DNA from: Trichobilharzia regenti
Lineage: Eukaryota > Platyhelminthes > Trematoda > Strigeidida > Schistosomatidae
DNA: 64,000 bases
Assembly: GCA_944472135.2 (NCBI GenBank)
Contig: OX235270.1
Coordinates: forward strand, 51,837,267 to 51,901,266
Direction: 5' to 3'
Shown: positions 21,104 through 32,996 of the stretch, in pieces
Position numbering within the stretch: position 1 is the stretch's first letter
Layout: the number at the start of each line of letters is the position of its first letter
Notes under the pieces: model-generated
Told to the model about the DNA's origin: nothing
Database searches by the model: none
The model's input: the letters and a program-made list of their open reading frames with translations, nothing else
Position numbers and translations under genes: made by a program

Positions 21104-22843
21104 TTGTTCAAAATGAAAAACAAATCTGGTGTTAAGAGAATGAACACTTTGATTAAGCTTGAATTACAAAGATTGAATGCTCTCTATAACCAGAAGTTTC
21201 TTTCATGTAAATCCCCATCAAATATGTGGAAGTTATTAAAGGAAATCACAGGTGGTAAGCAAATGTTGAATGATATTTCTGTAGATGTTAACATGCTTAA
21301 TGAATCCTTCATATGTATCCCAGCAAATGTTATGATTCCTAACTCAAATAGTGTAAACAATGACTGCTTCTCATGCTTTAACACGAATGATGTCCTCAAG
21401 TGTCTTCAATCTCTCAAGCCTACTCAGTCCCTCGGTCCTGATGGTGTTCCTGCTGTTATCCTTAAGAAGTGTGCCGACATCTTGTGTTCCCCGCTAACTG
21501 ACATTTTCAACGAATCGTTTTCCAAAAGTATTATACCTGAATCATGGAAAAACATCAAGATCGTTCCAGTGCCTAAATCTACAAGTGGACCTAATGTTAA
21601 GTTTAGACCCATTTCAATTACCTCACCCTTTTTGAAAGTTATGGAAAGACTTATTTTACTTAATCTTGATCCCTCTTTAAAACCTTTCAACGACCCCAAC
21701 CAGTTTGCTTATAAACATAGTAGGAGTACGTTAGATGCCGCTGTCGTCCTCCACCATAGCATAGTCTCTAGTTTAGATAAAGGAGCTAAATACGTTCGCT
21801 GTGCCTTCCTTGATTACACATCTGCATTTGACTCTGTTCCCAGGTCTCTCTTGCTAAGTAAGCTTGCTGCAACACAGGCTGAAAGCTGGACAAATAAGTG
21901 GTTGCATTCCTATTTTTCTGAAAGGAAGCAGTACACCGTCTACAATGGAAAATCCTCCACTACCTCACTTACTTTAGCTGGTGTTCCTCAAGGTGCTGTT
22001 CTTTCTCCCTTTCTGTTCTCGTTTTTCTTACATGACTTGCCTCATTCTGATGTAGCCACTTTTGTTAAGTATGCCGATGACCTCTCGGTTTCTATGCCTG
22101 TCAACTCTCAGTCAGATTGTTCCAAATTAAATAGCTTTCTGTCGGAAATTAGTCAGTGGTCCTCTTCAAACGGACTTAAGCTTAATCCGTCTAAATGTCA
22201 GGTAGTCAATTTCACTTTCAGACGTAAATGTGACCTACAGCAACTAGTTAGCTCACATGGCCCCACTCTCATTGACGGCACAGAGGTTGAAAATACATCT
22301 TATGTCAAGTACCTTGGGCTGAGTTTTTCCACCGATCTTTCCTGGTCTTCCCACATCTTGCTAGTTACTAGAAAGATGTTTCGCTTAACGTTCTACATTA
22401 GGAAATTTAGGCAGTCTGGCATAAAGCAGTCTTTACTTTCTCAGTTTGTAAATTCTTGTATTCTACCCATCCTCCTTTACTGCTCCCCATTAGTCTTTCC
22501 TGGACTACTTAAGAAAGACTTTGCTTCGCTGAGAAGGGCACTAAAAGCTGTTAGTAGGGCAAGTGGGATATCGTTAAACCAACTGGTGAACACTATTGTA
22601 GATAGACATATTATGTCATGTAAGAAACTAGCGAATACAATATTGTCGGACCCCGAGCATCCTCTCTATACGCATCTATCTCCTTGCATTTCATCTGGAA
22701 GAACTAGAAGCAGCTATAGGAGGCTATATGCTAGGACTACCAAATACAAAAACTCCACAATACCATATCTGGCACAGCTGTTATGTGATGAGAAATCCGT
22801 TAGGTATGACACGATAAACTTACTGCGGCACTCTAACAAATAG
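21104..22843 (+). CDS. CR1-clade reverse transcriptase domain (right copy)
   Basis: 579 codons, with the same motif order as the left copy: FLDYTSAFD at 235-243, GVPQGAVLSP near 303, YADD at 323-326. The nominal start is TTG. The frame is open upstream to the shared frameshift near 20975, so it is the C-terminal half of ORF2. It differs from the left arm by Asn instead of Lys at residue 85 (base 21358). Catalytic residues look intact, but without a joined endonuclease it is presumably not autonomous. Confidence 0.85.
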   Translation: MFKMKNKSGVKRMNTLIKLELQRLNALYNQKFLSCKSPSNMWKLLKEITGGKQMLNDISVDVNMLNESFICIPANVMIPNSNSVNNDCFSCFNTNDVLKCLQSLKPTQSLGPDGVPAVILKKCADILCSPLTDIFNESFSKSIIPESWKNIKIVPVPKSTSGPNVKFRPISITSPFLKVMERLILLNLDPSLKPFNDPNQFAYKHSRSTLDAAVVLHHSIVSSLDKGAKYVRCAFLDYTSAFDSVPRSLLLSKLAATQAESWTNKWLHSYFSERKQYTVYNGKSSTTSLTLAGVPQGAVLSPFLFSFFLHDLPHSDVATFVKYADDLSVSMPVNSQSDCSKLNSFLSEISQWSSSNGLKLNPSKCQVVNFTFRRKCDLQQLVSSHGPTLIDGTEVENTSYVKYLGLSFSTDLSWSSHILLVTRKMFRLTFYIRKFRQSGIKQSLLSQFVNSCILPILLYCSPLVFPGLLKKDFASLRRALKAVSRASGISLNQLVNTIVDRHIMSCKKLANTILSDPEHPLYTHLSPCISSGRTRSSYRRLYARTTKYKNSTIPYLAQLLCDEKSVRYDTINLLRHSNK

Positions 22844-24021
22844 TCTCATTAGTTTTTGTTTTCCTTTCCTCGTTACTACTACACTGTTGTTCTCATCTTC
22901 TATCACACATCAACTTTATATTTCAAATCCTGTGGTGCATTGTTTGAAATGAAATACTCTACGCTGTTTTTTTCTTAATTTTTATTTATTTTATTTTTAT
23001 TTATTTATCTTTGATTTTTTAAAATCTTATATAATTTATGAGGTAATTAGATGCAATATACTGTAATGCACGCTGAAAATTCCATACCTGTACCACAAAT
23101 ACTGTTTGGAATAAAGCTGTTATTATTATTATTATATTTATATTCTCAAATAACACAATACTTCTGTTTAGAGTGAAATATCGTTTTAGACCGAAACTTC
23201 TTTTTTTCTCATCAGCAAATAAAAATGCAACATGATAACATTCTAGTCCTCGAACAGCTTAAAATTATCGAACCCAGGTTTTGACATTAACAACAATTAT
23301 TGTGCTGGGACTAGTTTGTGTTTAATTTGGACGGAAACTGCTAGCTTTAACGGTTATAATTCTCATAAATTTCTCAATACCTTCACATCTGTTTACAGAT
23401 ACCTATGATACTTATTGAAATTACAATGTAATGAAGGTAATCAAAAGCTGCATTCTTAGTAGTCACATTAATAAAGACAACTATCTTTACCCTCTCAACA
23501 GTCAGAAAGCCGATCAGGCAAACAATGGCAAAATTATTAAACACTTTACTTGATTAGAGTTGCAACAGAAAACTTTACGATAGTGTAAATTTACATATGC
23601 TTGTTAATGTAATGGGTTTGTTTAATAAACAAAAGTGTAAAATTAAAGCTTCAGCTTATTTATAGAAGTCAGCTAACAGTACAATATGCATAAGTTCGTC
23701 ATCTCCATGTCAATGCTTAGTGAAGATAAAGTGTTTAGTCCTTCAATATTTATGCTTTTCCATGCTTCAATTATAGAGAGGCAGGTCAGCCGGAATGCAT
23801 TTGTCTCGATGTTTAGCAATTTCTTAAACATCCATCCCCTTCTTGTATGTAAAAGCTCTTTCAACTGATGCTAATTTTTCTGGTAGGGGATTTTAGTAGT
23901 TTGAAAGTTGGCTACAGAAGAGTAATACCATCTCAGATAACTGCTTCAAAAAGCTTCTCTAGTAGATATGTAGGTTAATTATTCTAGAGGTAAGAAAATA
24001 GTGTGCTATAACATGCAGTCG

Positions 24022-24700
24022 ACTGTAAGATATAGAATACTGGTAAGAGCTAAACTCGAATTCAGTAGAAAATGCATGTAATAGTGCTTCCCCTAAAAAT
24101 TCTGAAAACCGTAACTCCTGAATACTCACACATTATCTGAATATAATACAAAATGTCACATTTTATGAAGCTTCGGTTGACGTACAAAAATCGTTAAATT
24201 AAATCAGATCACGATGAATTTTCTACAACAATTCTTACTGGAGAAATAATTCATGATGATAAACAAAATGAATGTTAAAATTGTATTATAACTTGTTTTG
24301 TTGAATGCTGTGGGTTGTGCGCGACTGAAGAGAGCTGACAAAATAAAATGGATCGATATTATTCTGCACCAATGTTTGTTCTACCTCTGTTCAGATTTAT
24401 GATGAGGATTTCGTGCTTGACGTTTATAAATGAATTTATGAATCAAAGTATAGTGTTGGAATTTTCAAAAGCTCTAATAAAGGTTTATATAATGTGAAAT
24501 TCCCTTAAAACAGGAGCAGGAAAAGAATCAGATTTTTTGCTGAACTCACACAGTCACCTTTAAGTTTTTTATTTCTCAGCGTCGAAGACTGCGATTCTTT
24601 ACTGAACTGTGGCTTGACTAAAATGGAGCGCAGATAAAGGGATCTTCTATTTATTTGCATCAAATCATAATAACAGGTTAATGGTCATTACGTGACATTT
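24022..24700. other. Unique-looking spacer right of the palindrome
   Basis: No gene or repeat recognised; AT-rich. Confidence 0.5.
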
Positions 24701-24704
24701 TTCT

Positions 24705-25870
24705 TTCCATCACCCTTCTCTCTTCTATTAGTTTTCAGGTGTCCGTAGTGAGCCACTTTTTGTGCTGCCTCCTTTTTTCTGCCTAGAACTTCTATTCAGG
24801 TTTGACTTCACACGTTTTCAAGTTGTTTCAGTGCTTTTCGACGCCAACCTCTTCATTGGTGTTGATTTGTGTCTCGCCTTTGTCCTTTGTTCTTGCAGTG
24901 AAGATGTCTCTTGTAGCTTGTCCCTCCAGTTTTTGAGTGTTGAACCTGGATTGTGGTCTATCAGAAGCTCCTGTTTCCCTGAAACCTTTTAATTTGATTT
25001 GTATTGTCCCTCGTACGAGATAGTGGTCTGAGTCAACGTCCGCTCCTCTTCTTGCTTTTGTGTCCAGTAGGCTGCTTCTCTCTTCTTCCCTCAGATTGAA
25101 ATGAAGTCAATTTGGTTTTTGGTTTGCCCATCTGGTGACACCCATGTAGCCTTGTGGATATCTTTGTGTTTGTATACGCTGCCACCAATCACTAGTTCGT
25201 TGAAGGCGCAGAAGTCGGCGAAGAGTTCTCCATTTTCATTCATTTCTCCGAGAGCTTCTCTACCCATGATGAGTTCCCTTCCTGTATTGTCTGGTCCCAG
25301 TTTGGCGTTCATGTCTTCCATTAGTATTTTAATGTCACCAGCTGCAGTATTGTCCATTGTCGCCAATGGTTTTCTGTAGAATTCTTTCTTTTCGAGGTCT
25401 GCGTTGTTTGTGGGTGCATAGCATTGTATAACTGACACTTTCATTCCTTTGGAGTTGAGTCTGGCGGTCATTATCCTGGGCGAGATCGCTTCCTATTGAA
25501 TCAAGGCCTTCGTTGCCGTTGGTGACATCATGATAGCCACGCCCTCGGTGTGCGTGTGGTCATCTTCTGGGTGACCAGAGTAGATCACTGACTCAACCGT
25601 TGACAATTTGGTGAGTCCATTCCCGTTCCATCTGCTTTCACATATCGCGAGAACTTGAATTCCGTATCGTTTCATTTCGTTTGCGATCTGGGCAGCTTTG
25701 GTAATCTCGTACATAGTGCGGACGTTCCATGTCCCCACACAGACTTTTTCTTTTGGCGCAAGGAGATTCTTCGGACTGAAGTTTCTGTAGCAACTTTATT
25801 TACAGGGTGGGGTTGCTTGCCTCACGCCTGAGAAAGGGATTGTTACATCAAGATATAGTTTAGGGAGAAG
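24705..25870 (-). pseudogene. RTE-clade LINE 5' region with endonuclease, frameshifted
   Basis: Minus strand. After a short leader (about 25870-25740) comes an APE endonuclease in two main frames. The first (25493-25738) has GTWNVRTMYE, ICESRWNG and GVAIMM. The second (25091-25471) has QCYAPTN, a mutated MEDMNAKLG (usually MGDMN) and SPDGQTKNQIDFI. DSDHYLV follows in a third frame, with linker sequence to about 24705. This is the endonuclease of an RTE-clade element (SR2-like). Frameshifts between about 25471 and 25493 and again near 25090, plus the Gly-to-Glu change before the catalytic Asp, make it inactive. The RT half is absent, so the copy is 3'-truncated or interrupted. Confidence 0.75.
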
Positions 25871-26750
25871 CGACCTTGTGGGTTGCTCCCCTTGAAACCG
25901 GAAAACAAGGAATAAAACAATCAGAACAACACCAGCAAAAGGAAAACAATTCACATCAAAAAGGGCAACAAGCGACAACAATAATAAAAATGTAACAGTT
26001 AAGAACAGTTAACCAAAATGATACCAAAATCATAGACTCACTGACTTGAGCCAACTTGAACATGTAAATCCGACTATATAAACAGTTATAGATATTAGAC
26101 AGTGATAAATAGTCACAATAAATCAAACAGATAGTTACAGGTATTATCTGTCAACAAGATTATATCCACAGATTCAGTGTTCGAAAGGCAAATAATTACA
26201 ATATGTTTCGCAGTTTTCTGTTAGGAAACTCAACAGAAATAAGAGTTTTATATCTCCCATTATTCAAATTTGCTGTTATTTGAATGAAGCCTTTTTGAAA
26301 ATTTTCAGGAAGGAAGGATTTTTAGACTAAAAATTTATCTTTTCCTTACTACTGTTGTTGCGAGTTCATTGAGGATCATAGTGTGTTAAGCGCATATATA
26401 AGACGTATGATGAGGTCAAAGTGAGTCATAAGTTGTAGAATGTACAACGAAAATTTAAATTTCTATAATTTCATCAATGGTTTTGGAATTGGAAACACAG
26501 TAAACACACCTTTTCTGTCTTTTTACCTTACATAGTGTACAGATGTTTCACACAAACATCATGTAATTAAGAAGCGATATGCTTTCGTCGCCTTTTTGTG
26601 GAGTTTTGCATTTTATTTTTATTCTCCAACCATTTTTACTGTTACCAAATAAGAGGTGCTGATATTCAATACTATTCTGAAACGACTACAGATTTGGTCA
26701 CTTGCAGAGCTGTCCATATAAGTACACACTGAACTACTCAGTATCCTTTA
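25871..26750. other. Non-coding stretch
   Basis: AT-rich, no recognised feature. Confidence 0.5.
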
Positions 26751-26755
26751 TTTTG

Positions 26756-26806
26756 TTCCATACTTGTACCAAAAATATAGTGTGGAATCAAGCTATCATC
26801 AAAAAC
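26756..26806 (+). repeat. Isolated SINE/CR1-type 3' tail
   Basis: TTCCATACTTGTACCAAAAA followed by GTGTGGAATCAAGCT matches the tail of the SINEs at 33.7 and 63.8 kb and, less closely, the CR1 3' end at 23070-23120. Nothing else of the element remains. Confidence 0.6.
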
Positions 26807-26999
26807 TTTTAAGTGCACTAAGCAAACTATGACATCATGTAATCTAGAGATATCCGCATCCATAAACTTTTGTATCAACTGACTCAACATTTCTTAACTC
26901 AACTAACTATCTCGAAGCCATCACCAGCTTTAAAAAAAATTTAAACGATAGCAACAGAATGGAAAATCTTTCAGAAAGCGACTCAAACACGGAAAGCCA

Positions 27000-27072
27000 T
27001 AACATCCGTGATTATTACTATTATTATTTATTAGTGCACTTTTCAAAATAAAGTTGTTGTTGTTATTGTAAA
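27000..27072 (+). repeat. Isolated CR1-type 3' tail
   Basis: A trinucleotide-rich stretch followed by AATAAAGTTGTTGTTGTTATT resembles the end of the CR1 element. This is probably an extremely 5'-truncated insertion. Confidence 0.45.
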
Positions 27073-30000
27073 CTTGACAAGTAAATGTTTTCACCTAGGT
27101 GTTACTGAAATTCCGACTGAGATAATTATAGATACGGTTATTTTGATGGAAGGTTGCATAATGTTGTTAAATATTCGCAAGGAGGGCAGGAAAGATTAGA
27201 TGCATGACAATAAGAAGATTATTACATAACATTAGTTGTCAAATGAATGTGAAATTCTAGTGAACTTAGGTTGATATGAGGACTAAAAGTAATTTTAGCC
27301 TGAACAAGAAATCTTAATTGAAGCTGAAGATACACACAGATGGTATTGCTAATGATGAACAGAAATAATTACAGTGAGAAACGGTTTACCAATGCCTTGT
27401 TGGATATATTGCATATCTAAGTGACTTCGGATATCGATAATCAAGGAAGAAGAATTTATCAAAATCTACACGTATATAATTAAAAAGGAACTTCGATGAT
27501 AACATTTAAAAATATATTTGGACACAGCGTTCACCCATGTACTTTTAAATACATAAAACAGGACTTATGAGTTTGACATGAGCTGATTAAATAATAAATT
27601 CTGCAGGGCAACAGTGTCGTTCCTCCGATCATTTTGTGAGCGCTTCCACAAGATTTAAAGTATCAGTAGAAATACTTTGCGACTTTTAAATATTAATCAG
27701 AGACACTTGATAAATATACACCACCGCATCTAGAACGCGACAGCGTAACTTACATTACAGTATTAACTCTGTTCAATCATTTCGTCAATGTATAATGAAT
27801 GGCACTGTTATTTTGGAAGAGGACAGAGAATAGCCAACGACTCTAAGACAGGACAAGCTACAACCAATAAAACGCCACAATAGAGAACTTTACACAGAAA
27901 TATTTATTTCATATGCCAAGAAATAATGTTCAGTGAATATCGATCACGTATTGAACCAAGTACACTGATAATTTGTGGACGATGTAGCTAGCAGTGCTTT
28001 CATTGCTCAGTTCGCTTAGAAGTTGTCGTGTAAATAAATTAATTTTTCATGCTTCAACAACAACTTCCATTCCTAACAGTTAGTTCTGAGAATGTGGTTC
28101 TAATAACTGATGAAAGAATATCGTATAAAGATTTATTTCCTGTTGCTCAAAAAGATTTTGATGACATTCAAAGCACTCGCCATACAGTAGATCTCATCAG
28201 GCAGCTCACTGTTTTAATTCCGTTCAGCTGAATCAACCAACGTAAGGCAGTGTAAGAGAGGCAGCACACTTCCTGTGAAGGTAATAAAAATAAAAATTTG
28301 AACCGTACCAACAAGTACAAATTTAAAGCATTTGGTGAGCTGAATTTCTAATCAGAATATGTATGCATGGTATGTACTAAAATTCACTTTTTTTCAAAGA
28401 TTGATGTGGAACGAAACCACCTCACAAAGTATTAAAAGTAACATTCATTCTAGTTACAAGTTATATTCCACTGTCCAAATGCCACTTAAAAGACCACACA
28501 GTATATACAGTTTCCTTTCCAGCAGTCAAGCAGTCAGTAAGTTTTGAGGGAATGGTGGAATAGATACTATAAAATTTTCTGTAAGTTATTCTAATAAATT
28601 TCATCACCACGGAGAAAGTGTACATTATTATTATTATTTGATTATACATTTTTTTCAAACAATGATGTAAGAAATTCTCTAAGTTGAAGCTGAATAAATA
28701 CAAAATAAAATTTAGTTATGTGAGAAGAAATGTTACTTAATGTTTGCTAATACGCTTGCTAGAATTAACATAGACAACTAGCAGTCTTGATTTCTTTTGA
28801 AATTAGGGGTATATATATATATATATATATATATGGAATTCTAAAAGCATGCATATATACCTTTATCCCCCTCATACAAACAGATTTACCTTTAATTAAA
28901 ATAAGTATCACATGCTCACAATTCCTTTTCCACTTTTTTTCGTTAATAAATTAACCCATACTAATTGAACAGTAGCTCAGTACTGGTGCAAAAGCGTGAG
29001 AGAGGCAGGGTGTTTCAATGGATTGTGAACACTGGATAAGCTTCTTTTTTATATCATTTAGTCTCTTTTAATATAACCTAGATAGTGTAATAAAAACTAC
29101 TATTCCTCTCTGTCGAACTTCAGGTTTAATTTGGTTATTCAGTTCTTTCTTTTACTAAATACTTTATTTCGTTAGAAAGTATAATTTTTAATATTCCACT
29201 CTTATTATACACAGTTTCTACGAAAAAGAGTCGTTTATTTTTTCAATTTCACTTCTATATCACTTATGTTTACTGCTTCAAAAGAGTCCTTAAGACCGTT
29301 TTGAATACCTAACTTACAACTGATCATTTGGTAATGAACAGTTGACAAAAAATCAATAAGATTTAGTATAAAATATCACTTTGAACAAAAAATATTGGAG
29401 CAGAAGAAGAAAGAAGATAATAGATATTTTTTCGGTATATTTTATATGTATTGATAGGATGCGCTCATTTATTCATTTTTAAATGAAGTAAAATTAAACA
29501 CAGCCAAGTGTGTTATTCGTTACAACTTGAATTCCAGTTTCTACTTACTAACAATATATCTGTTCATCTTATTTTATGAAAAGTAGTCATACTTTTCCTG
29601 GAGCATTTATGAGGCATTTTAAGCTTGAAAAAAACTGATTTTGAGATACTTGACAAGAATTTTTCAAAATTGCCGGAGAAATCTCATAAGGAAAGCATAA
29701 GAAGCCTATATATCTCTTTTTTATATTAAAAACACGGATACACGTTGGAATTGTGTTAATAGAGATAATACAGGTAGGTTTACCAAAAAATATTGCATAT
29801 TTGTATTTAGATGACATTCACAGGATTCTATTCCGTTGAAAATGTAAACTCGTGGCTTTTTTAAAATATCTTTAAAGACACCTGCTTAAAATCCAGCTTT
29901 CATTTGATATCAATGAGTAGTAAAACAGTTCCACTACAGAGATGAAGGTGCTTCATGGTTCTCAGAGGTGTTCTTTTTATGACTTTACCGAAACCAGAAG

Positions 30001-31597
30001 TAGAGATATAAATCACTTAACCAAGAAGCAGAAGAATCAAAATGCATACGATAGCTGTCCTATTTTCTTAAAAATACCACTCGTTAGATAACGTAGTATT
30101 ATGTTAAACTAATCTGTGTGAACAATGAAACAAGCACGGTGTACTAAACTAGTCTATACTACTAAATGATAAATTAAAGGATTCCAACACCAAAATGTCT
30201 ATATTTACGTTAGTAAGCATTAAAACAAAATTACTTTACGTGAAGTATATATATATATATAAAAAATAATGTCCCATGAAGACTTTCTCTTCTTTTCCGT
30301 ATGATGCTCATATGTAGAGCTGTTTTGATGACTTTTTTTTACCTCAAACAGTGTAAATATTTCCTCTAACAATTAAGTTTTACTAATATAAAGAAGATAT
30401 GTCAGTTTTCATAATCTAAGCCTCGTGATATGTAAAAAAGCATTCCTGATATTTCCGAAGATAACAACTCTTAAACTCATTAACTAACCGATTCCAATTA
30501 AAAATAATTAGTTTCACCTGTAAATGTTTGTAAAGTGAACAACGATAAACATCGAATTCATATTATTCGATGTACTCTAAACCACTTCCACACTGACCAT
30601 ACTTCTTTATCGTTATCATGTAGAATTTTTATTTCCTTTCATTCTCCGAATCGAATTTACAGTAATAATTGGTCGCCTTAAAAACAGTTAGTCCTTTTGA
30701 TAAGTACAAACAAAAGTCAGAAGACAAATACTGTAGCATGATATCCTATCATAATTATTTTATAATCTCCATAAAACTGACATTTTTGATAAACCTAAAA
30801 AGCTTGACAACTAGGTATTTATGAGGTAAAACAGCTTTATTCATCAAACTACTATTCACGGGTGACAAACTCGAAACCTCTGATCAGCTATCATGCCCAC
30901 TATCTACGCTACATCCTTTTGCCTAGCCTCCGGGACATTTATCTTCTTTGTATCTTCACATAAAGAACGAAATCATAATGAGATTTATCAGATATTCCCA
31001 CTGTTTAAATTAAAAACAAGACTTATAAGCGGACAAAAGTGTCTTCACCTATGTAAGTACAAGATTATCTGCAGCTGTAGGAAGATATATATATATATAT
31101 AATACTAAAACAGTTTATCAGTGGTACGGAAACAATTGGTCATTGAATCAAATGGAAAATCCAAATCTGTTTAAACTGAATAAAAGTCCAGCACTATCCA
31201 TTGAGAGACATTTTTCAGAGTTTGATTTTAAAATAAGTACTCACGATTATCTCTCAACTATTCCACATAATTCTTATTCTTACTTTTAGAGGTTACGGAA
31301 GTACTAAATTATATGCACACAGATTTTGTACTTGATCAGTATCTACGAGATTTAAAGAACACGAAATGAATTCTGTTAATACCATAATATTTGTTATTCT
31401 TATTTTTCAACTAAAATAAGGTTTAATGCATATTTCTGGTCATTTTGCAATCAGTTAAATATCATGATTACCTTGAGCGGACATTGTAAAAATTGAATAA
31501 CCAGTTATAAAAAAACAAAATGTTACATAAATGAATTTATTTCATTGAAACAAAAAAGTATTTGGATAATGGGATTCGGATTAATCTCAGCTGTTAG
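27073..31597. other. Long AT-rich stretch without a recognised gene
   Basis: Contains a TA dinucleotide repeat at 28810-28834 and shorter ones near 30246 and 31086. Short ORFs (28049-28231 and others) have no family features. Nothing else recognised. Confidence 0.5.
28810..28834. repeat. TA dinucleotide microsatellite
   Basis: About 12 uninterrupted TA units. Confidence 0.95.
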
Positions 31598-31922
31598 ATT
31601 TCGTCACAAACCATTTGATGGTTGCTGGAGGGATGTACTGAAGCTGCAGGGAGAAGTCATCACCATTGGTGTCCACCATGTCTAGAGGAAGTGGATGCTC
31701 ACCTAAGGTATCGCTTGAGGGTAGTGCTATATCTGGGACTAAGTTAGAACCCATGGATCACTGAATTCCAGACGAAGTGACCGGATGGTCAACGAGCTCG
31801 GTCATAACCTGAAGGTACTGGCTCCCATCCCAACACTGAAGAGTACCGAACTAGGATGAACCAGCTCTCCAGTGCTTCCCGGTTTTCAGTGGTCGGTAAC
31901 TAATGTTGGCTCGTGACGAAAT
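31598..31922 (+). repeat. Diverged SINE-like element bounded by a 10-bp inverted repeat
   Basis: The 325-bp unit starts with ATTTCGTCAC and ends with its exact complement GTGACGAAAT. Inside are a degenerate tRNA-type region (GGATGGTCAACGAGCTCGG, then a weak B box near 31817) and a 3' part similar to the Sm-alpha SINE hammerhead region. That part has CACTG at 31834 pairing with CAGTG at 31870, AACTAGGATGAA, and GGTTTTCAGTGGT. I read it as an old relative of the SINEs described below. Confidence 0.45.
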
Positions 31923-32091
31923 ATAACAAGTGAGAAAATTATTTCCCAAATAACTTTGCTTAATTTACTCAGACTTCTGTAAACAGTAATTTCAAATTAT
32001 AAAAGATGCAAATTACACTCAGGTTCTTTCATCGCTAAGTGGTGCATGTTATAGTTTGGTGGCCGTTGAAGTTATTTTAAATATTTCACGG

Positions 32092-32996
32092 GTTGATCAC
32101 GGATTGATATCAGTTAGAGAAGCATTGAAAACCAAGGAGTACTGGACAGCTGCTGTTTCATCCTAGTTTGGGAATCATCGGAAGTACGCACCCACTGAGA
32201 TTCGAACCCGGGACCTTCCGGTTACAAGGCAAGCTCGTATACCATTCAGCCACTGGGACCCGATTCAATGGCTCGTGAATTCTAACTTCTACCAATTCGT
32301 GATTTAGCGAGACCCCAACCATTGTCGTTGGTGGGACATCCATCCACACACGTGACATCTAATTGGACCTCACTGGTCACGACTTCTCACTAGAACTCAG
32401 GAAACTCCAACCTGTAGCAAGTCACTAGCGAGCATCAGATTAACTTTCTATAGTTTTGGTTTGTAAGGATTAGTTATGTTTTACGAGTTGATCACGGATT
32501 GATATCAGTTAGAGAACCATTGAAAACCAGGGAGTACTGGACAGCTGCTGTTTCATCCTAGTTTGGGAATCATCGGAAGTACGCACCCACTGGGTTTCGA
32601 ACCAGGACCTTCCGGTTACAAGGCGAGCTCGTATACCATTCAGCCACTGGGACCCGATTCAATGGCTCGTGAATTCTAACTTCTACCAATTCGTGATTTA
32701 GCGAGACCCCAACCATTGTCGTTGGTGGGACATCCATCCACACACGTGACATCTAATTGGACCTCACTGGTCACGACTTCTCACTAGAACTCAGGAAACT
32801 CCATCCTGTACCAAGTCACTAGCGAGCATCAGATTATTTTTTTATAGTCTGGTTTGTAAGGATTAGTTATGTTTTCACGAGTTGATCACGGATTGATATC
32901 AGTTAGAGAAGCATTGAAAACCAAGGAGTACTGGACAGCTGCTGTTTCATCCTAGTTTGGGAATCATCGGCAGTACGCACCCACTGGGATTCGAAT
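32092..32996 (-). repeat. Tandem array of Sm-alpha-like SINE units (2.3 copies)
   Basis: The motif GTTGATCACGGATTGATATC begins units at 32092, 32487 and 32881, giving a period of 394-395 bp. On the minus strand each unit runs through a 5' domain with a CACCAACGACAATGG-type stretch, then a tRNA-derived head (A box TGGCTGAATGG, B box GGTTCGAATC in unit 1), a hammerhead-like segment, and a 3' end. The third unit stops at 32996 shortly before its B box. Tandem and dispersed forms of tRNA-related Sm-alpha repeats carrying hammerheads are known from schistosomes. Unit 2 has a small deletion in its B box region. Confidence 0.8.
32139..32187 (-). ncRNA. Hammerhead-like segment, SINE array unit 1
   Basis: Minus strand: GUACUU, then CCGAUGA (U4 of CUGAUGA is C), a UUCC/GGA stem II, GAAA, a CAG-capped stem III, a GUC triplet and CAGUAC. 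Stem I has five pairs with a mismatch next to the core. Equivalent segments in the other units lie at 32534-32582 and 32928-32976. Unit 3 has a perfect six-pair GUACUG/CAGUAC stem I. Activity is doubtful because of the U4 change. Confidence 0.5.

Larger units (their letters stand above)
19880..23135 (+). mobile_element. CR1-clade non-LTR retrotransposon, right-arm copy
   Basis: This is the better of the two arm copies. A full APE endonuclease reading (19884-20990) is followed after a frameshift by a 579-codon RT stretch (21104-22843), a 3' UTR, an AATAAAGCTG tail and TTA repeats near 23110-23135. The frameshift near 20975 is shared with the left arm, so the element was already inactive when the arms arose or were last homogenised. 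Confidence 0.87.
14366..24021. repeat. Right arm of a giant inverted repeat
   Basis: This is the reverse complement of 1-9654. It contains, in + orientation, the Penelope 3' half, an unassigned stretch, the 120-codon ORF with a CR1-type tail, an RTE relic and the CR1 element. Unlike the left arm, it keeps the base whose loss breaks the CR1 endonuclease frame, so it is the better copy for reading that gene. Sequence from 24022 onward has no visible partner because the partner would lie before base 1. Confidence 0.97.

Noticed and set aside
1..24021. The palindrome as a simple assembly artefact
   Set aside because: It has a 4.7 kb non-repeated loop and mainly substitution differences, including a three-base cluster, which do not fit a hairpin read of one molecule. 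It is not excluded, and is kept as the main alternative in the findings.
25091..25738. A host AP endonuclease gene
   Set aside because: Motif spacing and the linker after DSDHYLV match the endonuclease of RTE LINEs, and the frame is broken.
32092..32996. CRISPR-like array
   Set aside because: The repeat unit is 394 bp with a tRNA head and ribozyme-like part. It is a SINE/satellite array in a eukaryote.
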